A stretch of 64,000 nt of DNA from Pseudopyrenochaeta lycopersici (GCA_003313425.1 NHZP01000045.1:186001-250000), one strand, 5' to 3'. Shown: positions 1 through 11,489, numbered from the stretch's first letter. Made by a program: numbers and translations. Notes: generated by a model from the sequence alone, not told the origin.

Positions 1-1168
1 GGAGTGCTACTTGTCAGCTTGGTGTCGGCATTCAACATCTCTATCGGGGCCGAATCTGTCGCGGTGTTTGTGTCCCTGATCACGTACTTAGTCCAATTAC
101 AGGCGCCTCTGAGCTTCTTCGGGAGTTTCTACACTCAGATCCAAAACAATCTCATCGACGCAGAGCGGATGCTTGCCCTGGTAAGGCCTCTTAGAATATC
201 CCCTATAGTACAACCTAATAATGGGGACTTTTCCTAGTTCAACGAAAAACCGACCGTGGTCGATAGGCCAGGTGCCATAGACATCAAGAACGTCGAGGGC
301 CGAGTCACTTTTGAGGACGTGTCGTTCGCATACGACAATCGAAAACCCGCGCTTGAACAAGTCAGCTTTGACGTAGAGCCAGGCACCTCTGTCGCTATCG
401 TGGGCGAAAGCGGCAGCGGCAAATCCACGCTCCTCCGCCTGCTCTATCGTTTCTACAACATCACTGGCGGCAGTATCAAGATTGATGGACGTCCAGTGGA
501 AGACATCACCATCAAAAGCCTGCGCAGTCACTTCGGAGTCGTTCCTCAGGAGACGATGCTGTTTAACGACACGTTGATGTACAACCTCCTTTATGCGAAC
601 CCTTCGGCCACGGAGGAGCAGGTGTTTGCGGCGTGCAAAGCTGCTAGCGTACATGAAAAAATAATGGCCTTCCCGGACGGCTATGAGACTCAGGTTGGAG
701 AAAGAGGACTTAGGTTGTCCGGAGGAGAAAAGCAGCGGGTAAGAATCTATCTCGATGACGCCCCGAATTGTCGTCACTAACCTTCACTTCCCTCCAGATT
801 GCAATTGCACGCGCCATTTTGAAATCGCCTAGAATTATTTTGATGGACGAGGCGACTGCATCACTTGACTCGGAGACAGAAAAGAATATCCAAGCCTCCC
901 TAGCGGAACTCAGCAAGGACAGGACCATCATCACCATCGCGTATGTTCCCAGCCCCTCCCCTCCCCCACCCTCGGAAAAACACAGAAGGAAAAAAGGTTG
1001 CTAACTGTTTTTGCTAACAGTCATCGCCTGTCGACCGTTGTAGACTGTGACGAGATTATAGTTCTCCACCAAGGAAGAATAGTGGAGCAGGGTACGCACG
1101 CCCAACTCCTGGCCAAAAAAGGCCGGTATAGTCAGATGTGGGACAAGCAGACAAAGGAAGCATCATGA
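1..1168 (+). CDS. HMT1/ATM1-type ABC half-transporter, C-terminal part (5' end outside window)
   Basis: Exons 1-180, 238-738, 798-940 and 1021-1168 join in frame to 323 residues; the start lies left of the window. The first ~60 residues are the end of the transmembrane domain, followed by a complete nucleotide-binding domain: Walker [10 protein letters not shown] (about residues 116-124), Q-loop VVPQE, signature LSGGEKQR, Walker [10 protein letters not shown] and H-loop AHRLST. The order and the spacing from the last membrane helix match ABCB half-transporters of the Atm1/HMT1 group, which move glutathione-related conjugates or metal-thiol complexes into vacuoles or out of the cell. Next to a sulfur-metabolite cluster it may export or compartmentalise the product or a thiol intermediate (inference). 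It converges with the P450 at 1509. Its promoter cannot be checked for the cluster motif, so it could also be a neighbour rather than a member. Confidence 0.9.
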
Positions 1169-1508
1169 TAAAAGTTGGCAGTCTAGTCATATAGTGTATG
1201 CATAGTTGCGGCTTTGTGGTTTTAAACTTTCTGCTGATACCTCTTTCTTGAGACCTTTTGTTTAGTGAAGAATATGTCAGCCATATTTTTGCCACAATCT
1301 ACTTTCAAACTGTATATTATTAATATAATCAACATTCACTTCACCAAAGTCAAGTCCAATTTAGCAATCATCTGTACTTCGAACATTCTAATAGTCTACC
1401 GTTAGGCAACCAAGTACTTTTGTAGTGGCTATTTTGTTGCGAGATATCACACCGTAAGTTTGGTCCCCTCCCTTGGCTGTTTCGGTCTTCAAAGCCGCTA
1501 CGCGTCCC
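1169..1508. other. Convergent intergenic spacer
   Basis: The 3' flanks of the ABC transporter and the P450 meet here. It is AT-rich, consistent with 3' UTRs. I see no gene, repeat or cluster motif. Confidence 0.6.
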
Positions 1509-3404
1509 TCACCTGACCACTGGCTTAAGCCGGACAAGTAAAGGCTTCTTCACAAACATAACAAAGATATCTTGTCCCTTGTGCCAATCTCGACACTCTG
1601 GGGCCAATTCCGCATCGAAATTCCAAACAAGCCTCGCAACTGCCACTGTAGAACCTATTAGCAAAACGATCAACCTGTGAAATATTTAGGCAAAATCCAT
1701 ACAGCGAGTAAAAGCCCAAGCCATATTCTTGCCCAAACAGTTCCTCGGGCCCGTAGAAAACGGCTGGTGAGCCTTCTTATCGTCACTATTGAACTGAGGG
1801 TCAGTATTCACAAGCCAGCGCTCAGGATGGAACTCGTCCGCGCGCGTAAAATTAGTCTCGCTCAGCGTTGCCGCGTACCCATTCACTCCCACTGCGAAAT
1901 TACCGGGCACATATCGACCAGCAATTTTAGCGCCCTCGGGCGGCGTGCGTCTTGGAAACGTGCTAGGCACAACGACGTATAAACGAAGAGCTTCTTCGAT
2001 GATGGCATTGAGGTAGGGCAGTTTCTGCAGCTCTCTGAAGCTGAAATCGTTTTCTTGCGTGAAGGAACTGCGGATTTCATCTCGTAGCTTTTCCCAAACA
2101 ATTTGGTCACGGAGCATGAAGTAGACTGCGCCGCAGAGGAGAGTTGCGTTGGTGTCGCTGCCGGCCGTCATGAATATCGAAGACGCTAGCTCGAGCTCGG
2201 TGAGGGTCATGCCGTATTTTTCATTATTTTCACGCAAGAGATGGGAGACTGGTCTAGTCAGCCCGCTGTCACCTGTTTTGTTTTCCTCCATCCTTGCGGT
2301 AAGAGGACAAAATCTCACCAAAGTCCTCCCTCTCGGTCCCTCTAGCGATTCGCTCCCTTGCCATGTTAGTAGTCACATCAAACTGCTTCTTCCACTGTCT
2401 TCCGATAACCATCAGCGACAAGTTGGCAATGATATTCCGTGAAACAAAGGCCGGTAACCGGCGCCATGCTTGCACGAACAGGCCCTGCCGCACATGGCCA
2501 GTGACTAGGTGCACCCATGGGTGAGGCCCGTCTCCCGTAGTGTCCTCGAGGCAGTTGAGCGAGCGGCCAAAAGACAGGTCGATAATGATATCCATGGCCG
2601 TGCTGGTAAACCAGGGCACGAGGTCGACATTCTGCCGCGTCTGTGCCTCGTGGCGAAGCTTCTCCATTAGCAGGTCGATATACGTCCTGATGAGCGGCTC
2701 TTGCCGGGCCAGCGCATGGTCTGAGAAGGCGTGAGAGAGCACGCTGCGGAGGCGCCCATGGTCCTCGTTTTCCGCTGTTACCTGGAAGATGAGGGAGAAT
2801 GATCAGCCATCGGCATGAAAAAGGGTTGTAGAAACGAAGTATGGGATTGTCTTACAATTACCGCGGCATCGTTGATCGACTGCGAATACCAGGTCTTGTC
2901 CTTTTCCAGCCCACTCCGCCGCTCCTTCGATCTCCAAGCTGGGATTGATTACGTTAGCTTATTTTTTCTTCTTTGTGATGTAACCTGTTTACATGAGAGG
3001 GTGAACATCTCACAATGAATATCTTGATACGCTCTGCTGGAATTGTAAGACAGCTCATCCGGCGCGATGCGAACAATCTCGCCATAAGCATCATGCCACA
3101 ATTTCGTCTGGTAGGGCAAGTCGCCTCCAAGCTGATGATAGACATAATGAAGTCTTGTCGCTCGGCTAAGCCAAGGTCCCGGATAGGATCGCAGAGGGTG
3201 AAAGTAAACGTTATAAACGGTTTTGGCGAGTACGAAGACAAGAACCTAACATTATGGTTTAGCAGCGTTTAGTACCGTCATCAGACTGTACAGTCTAGGA
3301 GCTATACTAACAAGGAACCATGTAACAACGAGACTGAAAAAAAGAACTTCGATCGGAGAGCGTATCTGAAGCACGGATTGGAGCTTCTCCACCAACTTCA
3401 GCAT
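1509..3404 (-). CDS. Cytochrome P450 (cluster oxidase 1)
   Basis: Six exons on the minus strand (3404-3312, 3245-3014, 2938-2856, 2781-2319, 2248-1703, 1645-1509) join in frame to 517 residues. An N-terminal membrane anchor is followed by the hinge YFHPLRSYPGP, so it should sit in the ER membrane. The I-helix has AGSDTN, the K-helix ExxR is in EEALRLY, and the haem loop is FSTGPRNCLG with the cysteine ligand. The last intron falls just after the haem loop, so an ORF search truncates the protein there. General architecture resembles isotrichodermin C-15 hydroxylase-like P450s. ETP clusters use several P450s for diketopiperazine hydroxylation and ring tailoring (GliC/GliF, SirB/C/E); which step this enzyme performs cannot be read from sequence. 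A TCGGN3CCGA site lies 158 bp upstream. Confidence 0.9.
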
Positions 3405-4345
3405 GATTGATGCGCAGTGTCCTGTTTCGGATGGAGGCTGAATGAAAGGGCGGTACGTTGATTGATATCAAGGCGAAGGAGGAGGAAAATTATTACGTCC
3501 TCCATTGCCGTTCTGTCATTTGAATTAATGCTACTTTTTATAAGACGGCCACCGATTCTACTCGGCGACCGATACAAGAAAATCATCGAGCTCTACGTCG
3601 AGCAGTTAGCCAGTTAAATGCTAACAACGAGTGCTTTGAGGCCGGAGATATCTATTTCAGCAGTGTCATGAGTCACCGTGAATTATGGTGGTTGCTGTGA
3701 ACCATGGTAGGGTATCGTGACAAGTAGGGACTCCCGCGGTACGTAACACGGCTAATGGGAATAATAACACCATTCAATCAACAAGGCACCGCCAACGAAC
3801 TTCTCGAATCCATGAACAATACCATCAGTCTAACATATCTAATCTTTCTGTGTTGAAGCCTGTTGAAGAAAAAAAAAAGACACAGGAAACAAGAGACAAG
3901 GGTCCAAATCATTGACATGTAGCTCTACAGAATTCAGGGAAGCTTATGCTGGCTACCAATCGTCGCATATCGCTATAGGAAATCACGCTTGTCGAGCGAA
4001 ATGAGATTTTCACTGTCCCTTGGTGCATCGTATGCCTAGATGAGTTGTGATTCAGATTGGCGAAGCGCTTCTATGCTCAAGGTTAGATCATCTCTTCACG
4101 CTACTCCCTCTTCATTGTTTGTAGTTAAACTATCATTGCTATCAAGATAAAGCCCACAGAGCACATTGATGCGACAAATTCCCCAGGAAACAGGTTGCGC
4201 GTCACCGCTTGTACAGACGGTTGGAGATAACCAAACATGGAGAAATGCTCTCGATCTCCTGGACCATGAGTCCGGGATTTTGAGCTCAATGAACCCAAGG
4301 CTGCGTCTTGGATATTAATCAGAGCACACCGTAATTGCAACGTGC
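3405..4345. other. Intergenic region: P450 promoter and O-methyltransferase 3' flank
   Basis: 940 bp between the P450 start and the end of the methyltransferase. It contains the regulator-type palindrome at 3562-3572 and an A-rich tract near 3869. I see no further gene. Confidence 0.6.
3562..3572. promoter_or_regulatory. TCGG-N3-CCGA palindrome (GliZ/SirZ-type site)
   Basis: TCGGCGACCGA, 158 bp upstream of the P450 start codon. It matches the TCGGN3CCGA motif reported for the ETP regulator GliZ. It is one of seven copies in this cluster. Confidence 0.75.
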
Positions 4346-5851
4346 TCACGTTGCCGCGCGTAGCCGTACGTCCACAAGTTTTGTCACAGCATCTCCATAG
4401 ATGTCAAAAACCTAGTTCAAGGTGAGCAAAACGTGGCGAGCTCAGCAAACAGGGGGAAGATGATGAGAACATACCTCTAATCTCGGATCCGCCTTTTTCA
4501 GCAGCTCCTCAAACTGCTTTCTAGTTCGCTCCTTTGCAGAAAGGGTGGCCAGCATGCAGATATCTCCGCGACGCAGCGTCAGCTCCTGGTACCTGGCCAT
4601 CTTCTCGCCAGCCGCAGGCACCACGCCCTCATTTAGCAGAAAGGGAGTGTCGGGTCCGGCCTTTTCCAAAGCCGGTATGAGGGCACGGATTATTTTGAGA
4701 CAGTCCTCGTCGCTGTGGTTGTGCAAGCTGTGCTTCATAAAGTAGACGTTACCATCCATGATCGGCTGCTCCTTGAACATATCGTGTTCCTGGAAAACGA
4801 CTCTGTCCGCAAGTTGATTGTTGGATCCCATGTTTGAAGGAGGGAACAAGTCTTGAACAACAAACGAAAGATTTTTGAAATGCTGCTACCAGTCAGCCAT
4901 GTTGACGCAGTAGAAACCATGAAACCCATGGCGGAATTAGAAAAAACGCCAGAGGAAGGACCAGCCACCAATTTACCTTGGCTAGAAACATCGATACGTG
5001 GCCGCCACCACCAGCTATGTCAATAATCTTGGATTTACCCAGCTTTGCCCAGGGATATGAATCGCGTAAGCTGTCCATCGATTCGTCATCAACTGGTTCA
5101 GTCAGTTGTGCCTTATGAGAGCAAGTCGTTTTAGTTGCGCAGAACACTCACATGCGGTAGCCCCTTGCATTGCCTCCGCAAAACGAGCTGCCTTGTGGGG
5201 ATTCTGCTTGTAGTAGTCATAGATGGAGACGCCGAAACGGCATGAGAATGGTGTCAGGCTTCCCGACTGCTCAAACGGGCTTTTTCGGAGAGCCTCTGCA
5301 GTGCTGGAGGCAGCTTGATACATCTCATCCATCCTAGGAAAAGTATCAGCAGCGGCCAATATTTTCTCGTGACACAAATCCGCTTACTGGATTGCTATCG
5401 CTGCTCGAAAAGTCTTGTCCGTAGCCATCAGGGCTGAACTAGGAGTATGGGCAAAGACGTCTTCTGTCACTTCTTGGAAGACCGCCTGCAGTGCAAGCAC
5501 GCGCAAAATGCGACCAAGCCGGTCCTCATCCAGACCGACTCTCTGAGAAAGCTGGGCCAAAGAGGTCTCGCCTCGCAGAGGGACATGGTCGAAGAGCCCA
5601 AATCCCAGCGCGACTTGGAAGGCCGCTAGATCGTAGTGGCTGAGCTGTAATTTCTTGAACACACCCTTTGGTCCAAGAACAAGCAGCTGGAGTACCTCCA
5701 GGGTGTCGTTCAGTTGGTTTTTAAGGGATCTACGCGTCCCAGAATCACGTTCGGATTCTTCGTATGCGTTGGTGGTCAACTCGGCTGCGAGGGACTTGGT
5801 GAGGCTCAGGATCTGCTCCCCGAGGCTGAGGATGTCTGGGACAGACGCCAT
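4346..5851 (-). CDS. SAM-dependent O-methyltransferase (COMT type, GliM/SirM-like)
   Basis: Five exons (5851-5388, 5333-5152, 5092-4977, 4885-4475, 4411-4346) give 412 residues, close to the usual ~400 for this family. The start at 5851 has a good context (AAAACAATGG); an in-frame ATG eight codons upstream (5875) is possible. A winged-helix dimerisation domain occupies the N-terminal third. The SAM loop is DIAGGGGH (residues 240-247). The catalytic histidine is His309 in LHNHSDEDC, where the more usual text is LHDWSDEDC. GliM and SirM are the O-methyltransferases of known ETP clusters and belong to this fold; the substrate here is unknown. It is divergent from the P450 at 6255 and shares a promoter holding two palindromic regulator sites. 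Confidence 0.9.
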
Positions 5852-6254
5852 TGTTTTGGACTGAAGTATGAACACTCGCGTGGGGTGACTGGGCTTTTAG
5901 CGGTTGGTTAGCAAGGTAGGGAGTAAATTTTTATCATAAATAATCCAGTCGCAATTGTTCATTTGAAAACAGGGGTTATTTTAGCTCAGATGCTGCTCTC
6001 TTCTAATATGAGCTTGATAGGCCTGGAAATTGTGAATAACGCCCTTATTCATCGCAGGCAGCGGATGGGAAGATAGTGTCCATGGTCAATCGGGCCCCGA
6101 CTAAAGCCTCGGGCCCCGACCAATCTTCAACTTCTACGTGTCTGGCCAAAGCTGAGCAGGCAGATGTGGGAAGTTTTCAGAGACGCAAATAGTGCGAAAA
6201 GTCGAGGGTAAAAAGACGCGCGATCCGGCCGCCGCTACCAAGTCCACTTCAATC
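5852..6254. promoter_or_regulatory. Divergent promoter of O-methyltransferase and P450
   Basis: 402-bp bidirectional promoter. It contains two identical copies of TCGGGCCCCGA at 6090-6100 and 6109-6119, start-to-start spacing 19 bp. They lie 239 bp from the methyltransferase start and 136 bp from the P450 start. Confidence 0.7.
6090..6119. promoter_or_regulatory. Tandem pair of TCGG-N3-CCGA palindromes
   Basis: Two copies of TCGGGCCCCGA, 6090-6100 and 6109-6119, spaced by roughly two helical turns. This is the only promoter in the cluster with two sites, and it is bidirectional. Confidence 0.8.
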
Positions 6255-8093
6255 ATGTCCTATTTCACCGCCGCCGAATGCATAGCTGCCATCGCAGCGT
6301 CATCCATCCTCTACCTGATTGGGCTTGGGATGTGGAGGTTGTATTTCCATCCTTTGGCAAAATTCCCAGGTCCACGGCTGGCAGCCCTTACACTGTGGTA
6401 TGAGTGCTATTGGGATGTTGTTAAGGTACAGCAACGCCAACAGCCCTGGGCAGCGTGGGAGTATTGAACGGATTCTTACTTTGACAAAATAGGGCGGCCA
6501 ATATTTTCGTGAGATCGAACGGCTGCATTCCATCTACGGTTTGTAAACCTAGAAGCAGCTTAGAGAAGTCCCGCATTTTAGCTGATCTTCTATAACATGA
6601 AGGCCCGATCGTCCGAATCAGTCCCGAAGAGTTACACGTGAAGGATCCTGGGTGGTTTAGCGAATTGTACCCAGTAGGAAACAGAAAGAGGGACAAGTAT
6701 GCCTGGTTTCTATCCGAAGGTACCAATGCGACCAGCTCGGCGACAGTAAAGCACGACGTTCATCGGCAGCGACGCTCGGCACTGGCACCCAGCTTCTCCA
6801 AACAGTCCGTCATGGCCATCGAGGAGTCTCTGATCAAACCAAATATTGCCTCCATGTTGGGGCGACTAGACGATTATGCACAGTCGGGGACAGCAGTTGT
6901 GCTTGGGACTGCCTTCAGCAGCCTGGCGGTCGATACGGTGGTGCAGATGTGGTTTGGAGCAGAGCCAGGACAGACGAGCCGGTGGGAGTTCTTTCCCAAG
7001 TGGACTGAGGTCATTCAGCCCTTGCTGACAGGCTCGCATTTCCTGCGCCATTTTCCTTCCACATTTGCATTGTTCGCGCTGATCCCAAAGTCGTATCTGG
7101 AGAAGATAGACGGCATATCCTTTATCTTCAACCTGCAGGCGGTAGGTTCTGCGCTCACATTTCCGCTTTCTCACAAGCTGAAGCTATGAACGGACAGGCA
7201 TCAGCCGAACTGGCCTGTAAAGCGGTCGAATCCGCGAGCGTGGCCAAAGCCGAGAAGCGGCAGACGGTCATCGATAGGCTATTAAAGAGCGCAATCCCTC
7301 CCAGCGAGCGATCGCTGACGAGGCTTTCAGACGAGGGCTTCAGCTTTGTTATGGCCAGCACTGAGAGCACGGCTCAAACTCTCTCTGCTCTCTTCTTTCA
7401 CCTCGCAGATAACCCTAAGGTCCTGGCTGAGCTACGTGCCCAGCTACATCAACTAAACCCAGAAGGGAATGGAGACGACGTGCTTACCTGGAGTGCGCTC
7501 GAGTCGCTCCCGTACATGGTACAGTCCTTTTGTTTAAGCTTAATGTTTGCCTCTGATTGAAACTAGAGATACGTTATTTACGAGTCCATGCGAGTAACCG
7601 CCACTGTCACGGGCCGCCTCGCTCGCGTGGCCCCGGATGAAGTGTTAAAATACAAGGACTGGGAGATCCCGCCAGGCACGCCCGTCAGCATGGATCATCA
7701 CTTCACCCATCTAGATCCCGTCATCTTTCCAAATCCGAAGAAGTTCAATCCAGACAGATGGCGGACTGCCGCGGAGAATGGGGAGGCATACGAGAGGTAC
7801 TTATTGCCGTTCGGCAGAGGAAGTCGAATGTGCATCGGAATGAAGTACGAAACTCTATTTGCATGGTTTCAAGCCGCAATCAGCCTTTAATTGAAGATGC
7901 TGACTTATGTGAAAGCCTTGCAAAAGCTCTCATGTATAGGGTAGTGGCAACGATTATTCGGCGTTACGACTTTGACCTGTTCGATACGACCAAGGAAGAC
8001 GTCGAGATTATTCGAGATAATCTGATTGGTGCGGTGAAATCAGATTCTAGAGGTGTCAGGGTACGGCTTCGTAAGAGGCAAGAGAGCAAATAG
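6255..8093 (+). CDS. Cytochrome P450 (cluster oxidase 2)
   Basis: Six exons (6255-6425, 6493-6538, 6603-7141, 7198-7518, 7567-7844, 7916-8093) give 510 residues. The start at 6255 puts a hydrophobic anchor directly at the N-terminus before [11 protein letters not shown]; an in-frame ATG at 6192 is less likely. Exon 2 is only 46 bp. The I-helix reads MASTESTAQ, the K-helix ExxR is ESMR, and the haem loop is [10 protein letters not shown]. General organisation resembles the trichodiene-oxygenase-like P450s common in fungal clusters. It probably oxidises the cluster scaffold in the ER; the position attacked is unknown. It shares the two-site promoter with the methyltransferase and converges with the acyltransferase. 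Confidence 0.9.
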
Positions 8094-8739
8094 AGGTAAG
8101 CCGCGGCGGCACCAAAGTTATCGTATGGTCATCGCTCGAATGTAGACTCATCGCGAGTTGTCTGTGCGGTCGTCCAGCGCCATTTTAGACCTACATTTGA
8201 ATTATTGATATATACTACTTGCGTTGATGCTCATGGGGTCCCCGATAAAGATGGTAGTCAAATTTAAGGTTGACGTTTGCAAAGTCTCACGCGACAAGCT
8301 TGTAGTCCAATGCAGAGCACTGTTTTAAAGCACGTAATTGGCAAGTTACCTAGCAGTCTCTGAGAAAATCGATAGAGATACTATGAAATAAGCAGCTTAA
8401 TGTCTTCTTGGAAATAAAGAGACTCTAGCTATACGTCCCTAAGTTACGAATATCATATCAAATCTAGTCAAAAGGTTCTTCGAGCCGTATAGCCTACCAC
8501 GCTCCGTTAACCGCAGCACTCAGCAAAATTAAACTATCGTCCAAGCACTATAATTTCTATCTAGCAATTTGCGATCATCCTTGTTGTTCAGAATTCTAAA
8601 GCTTATTACGACGCCTGGCTTCATCCAGAGACCACCACATTGTCGCAATGTCTCTTCCTTTCACATTATATAGTCGTCTAGGCCGAGACCGAACCTACAA
8701 ATCATTCAAATCCTTGATTGATTTCCCTACAGAAAGTGC
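8094..8739. other. Convergent intergenic spacer
   Basis: 646 bp between the 3' ends of the P450 and the acyltransferase. It is AT-rich. I see no gene, repeat or regulator site. Confidence 0.6.
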
Positions 8740-10128
8740 CTACAGATTCTGCTCGTTGGGCCCGGAACAGAACGAGGCATAAGGCACTAGCGCCTCCATG
8801 ACGGTGTAAGGCAGCATGGGCTTCTCTAAATTCTTCATCTTGAGGATGTTGTCTAAGAAGTATGGCAACGAGAAGGCAAACGAGCAAATCACCCAAGCGT
8901 ATCCGACCACTTTGTGCCACTTCTGATGCCCTCGCCTCTTCCCAAACGCTGTCCGCCACATATAGAGCACGAAGTCCTCCAATGTGATGGCAGCCGCTTG
9001 CAAGATAAAGAACTGGAAAAAGCCGACACTTCGTTCGTTGAAGGGAATGTTCATTGGACTCGGGACCAAATAGATGGCTGCGGCGTGCATAACGCCGCTA
9101 ATGGCAAACGACGCCCATAGTTGCGTGTACGTCCGTATTAATCCATCGCGCAACCGCAATCCATCTACTAAAGCGCCTGTCCAGGCGTTGACCGTCTGTT
9201 AGGTCTGTCAGTCTAAACTGGATCAACAGGCTAATATTGAAAGCCCCACTTACTCGACGGATCATCTGGTGCCAGAACTTTCCCCAAAACGCTCTAACGG
9301 TCATGACTTGAGAGAGCCTTCCAAAAAATGGTGGCCAATCCTACAGATGCGTTTCAGAGAAATAGATGGAAAAGCAAGGGCTATCTGTCATCTTACCTCT
9401 GGCTGGCTAATGCCAAACGCAACCCAAAGCACGGCCCCACCGACGTACTGAAGGTTCATGAACGTATATGGAATGACGCCCACCGTCGCTGTCCGGTATA
9501 GCTGGCAGGCAAACTGAGGATGTCTTGTTGTCAAATAGCGGCTGTTTATCGACCCAACCGAGCCGTCAGCCGCAGTGTAGAAGTTGAGCCGAGCCAGTCG
9601 GGAGAAAAAGTCGGCCATCAGAAGCAGGCGAATGAAGGCAATAAGCTGCTTCGCGACAAAGGACCACCGGCCCTGCCCGGGAGGTGGACCTTCGGGGATA
9701 TTCTTCACCTGGAAGTTCCAGCGAATGCCGCGCAGATTGAACCAGATGACAAACGCCCACACCAACTTGGATATGCCAAAAGGTGTCATGGCGAGCGCCT
9801 CGTGGGCTGGACGGTCGACGCGCCAAAGACTTGCCTCCGGACCGGGATGTGGCGCGAACATAATCTTCTCCAGCACAGAGAGATAGTGCGGCCATGCGAG
9901 GGAGAAGAATTGGGCTAGGCCCGGGTCATTGGTGAAGCGGTTGAGGTTTGCTGCAACTGCGAGGCCAACGATCAACCCGGAAAAGAGGACCTTCCTCCCA
10001 GAAAAGACGGGAGCGCTGAGCGCAGCCATTTGCACAAGGAAGAGCAGGATGTGAGGCACTATGGAACCATCTGCTGGCGTGTAGATTAAGTTCAGCTCGG
10101 ATTCGTTGTTTGCAATAGAACCATCCAT
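8740..10128 (-). CDS. MBOAT/wax-synthase-like O-acyltransferase (probable acetyltransferase)
   Basis: Three exons (10128-9397, 9340-9254, 9195-8740) give 424 residues with multiple hydrophobic helices, so an integral membrane enzyme. The family motif FWHQMIRR is at residues 266-273 and the expected active-site histidine is His310 in SGVMHA. Fungal wax-synthase-like MBOATs in meroterpenoid clusters (for example Pyr7) transfer acetyl from acetyl-CoA to hydroxyls of the product. By analogy this enzyme would acetylate a hydroxyl placed by one of the P450s. Acetylated ETPs such as acetylaranotin and sirodesmin are known, but I cannot show that their acetyltransferases are of this fold. The promoter is shared with the flavoprotein at 10474 and contains one TCGGN3CCGA site. 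Confidence 0.85.
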
Positions 10129-10326
10129 GTCTGCGGTGCCTTGAGGTTAGGGAACAGACAGTAGAACGTTTATAGATAACAAGCGCAGGGCAAGAAGTCG
10201 CAGGTCAACCTTATCGGATCCAGCGGCGGAAGCACAATAACAGCGTCACCCGTCTGGCAATAGAAAAACAGATAGAAGAAAATGAGTGAAGGGGGCACTG
10301 GCAAGGCGCAAGGAGAAGGAATGGTC

Positions 10327-10337
10327 TCGGGTGCCGA
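10327..10337. promoter_or_regulatory. TCGG-N3-CCGA palindrome in the acyltransferase/flavoprotein divergent promoter
   Basis: TCGGGTGCCGA, 199 bp from the acyltransferase start and 137 bp from the flavoprotein start. A single site appears to serve both genes. Confidence 0.75.
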
Positions 10338-10473
10338 TGGTGCGCGAACACTCGCCGAACCCAGCCTTGGTTACAGGAGTTATATGCTCCACCGGTAAGA
10401 AACCATCGATCAATTACTTCATAAATTTTATGTTTTCCTCGTTCTTGCTTTTTTGCCACATTCAGTCGATGCC

Positions 10474-11489
10474 ATGGCTCCTAGCAACAACATCACGGAC
10501 GTCTTGATCGTTGGCGGGGGCTATGCTGGGCTTTCCACAGCCTCAACCCTTTATCGGGCCACCCACACGACCATTGTGTTCGATTCGAACGTTTACCGGG
10601 ACCAGCTCGCGCCGAAAATTCGCCAGCTGCCCGGTTGGGAGGGCAAGGCATCGAATGCATATCGGACGGCGGCGCGCACCGAGCTTGAGAGCACTAAATT
10701 AAGCACCGTCGTGGACGCCCCCGTGGAAAAGATTGAGAAGACAGATGATGGACTATTCAAGGCCAGGACCAGTGACGGAAGAGAATGGCTGGGAAAGAAA
10801 ATTGTGCTGGCGACGGGTGTAGAAGAGGTCTATCCAAACATTCTCGGATATGAGGACTGTTGGGTTGTGGGAATGTGAGCAAGCGTCGCCGCCCGATCGG
10901 TGATAATACGAGCTGACCGCTAACCGCTTCTACCGCCAGATTCCCTTGCATGTTCCAATTTGGCTATGAAGAGCGCGGCTGTGAAAACGCGGGTATTCTT
11001 GTTGTGGAGAAGCTTTCCAAGCACCTCCCTCAGGTTGCAAAGCTTGCCGGCGACGCACACAAGTTTGCCAAGAAGGTGGTGCTGTACACAAACGGCGATG
11101 ACAAGGTTTCCGATGAGCTCGAGACTATTGTCAGCGGTACTCAGTACAGTGTCGAGCGTCAGCGCATTGCCAAGTTGATCAAAGGCGCCCAAGGAGCCCA
11201 GGTGACTGTTGAATTGGCAGACGGAAGGTCGGAAAGCATGGGATTCCTTGTCCACCAGCCTTTCACCCGATTGCGAGGTTCATTTGCTGAGCAACTAGGT
11301 TTGGAGAAAACGCCTTTTGGGGATATCAAAGTCGAGCATCCGTTTCCTGCAACAAGTGTGCCTGGCGTGTATGCTGCGGGCGATTGTGCCTCGCCGTTCA
11401 AGAATGCATCTATGGCTATAGCAGCGGGAGCCTGTGCAGGGAACGGAGTTGCAAGAGAGCTTCCCAGTTCGTTAGCCGCATTTGCTTGA
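10474..11489 (+). CDS. Thioredoxin-reductase-like FAD oxidoreductase (GliT-like) lacking the CxxC pair
   Basis: Two exons (10474-10874, 10940-11489) give 316 residues; GliT is about 334. An ATG seven codons upstream (10453) is in frame, but MAPSNN at 10474 fits the family better. The FAD-binding GGGYAG is at the N-terminus and the second FAD motif GVYAAGDCA near the C-terminus. In GliT-type enzymes the redox pair sits in a CLFCHGYE-like segment; here the aligned segment is PCMFQFGYE. Cys137 is kept, the second cysteine is Gln140 and the following histidine is Phe141. It should therefore not work as a normal dithiol oxidase or disulfide reductase. It may be a flavin oxidase with another role, or form a mixed disulfide through Cys137 (inference). 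The splice site lies just before the motif, so the substitution does not depend on an uncertain junction inside it. Confidence 0.88.

Noticed and set aside
97..777. 226-residue minus-strand open frame opposite the ABC transporter
   Set aside because: Shadow of the transporter's nucleotide-binding domain; the plus strand has all ABC motifs and splice signals.
9520..9918. 132-residue plus-strand open frame inside the acyltransferase
   Set aside because: Antisense shadow of exon 1 of the MBOAT gene; no family resemblance.
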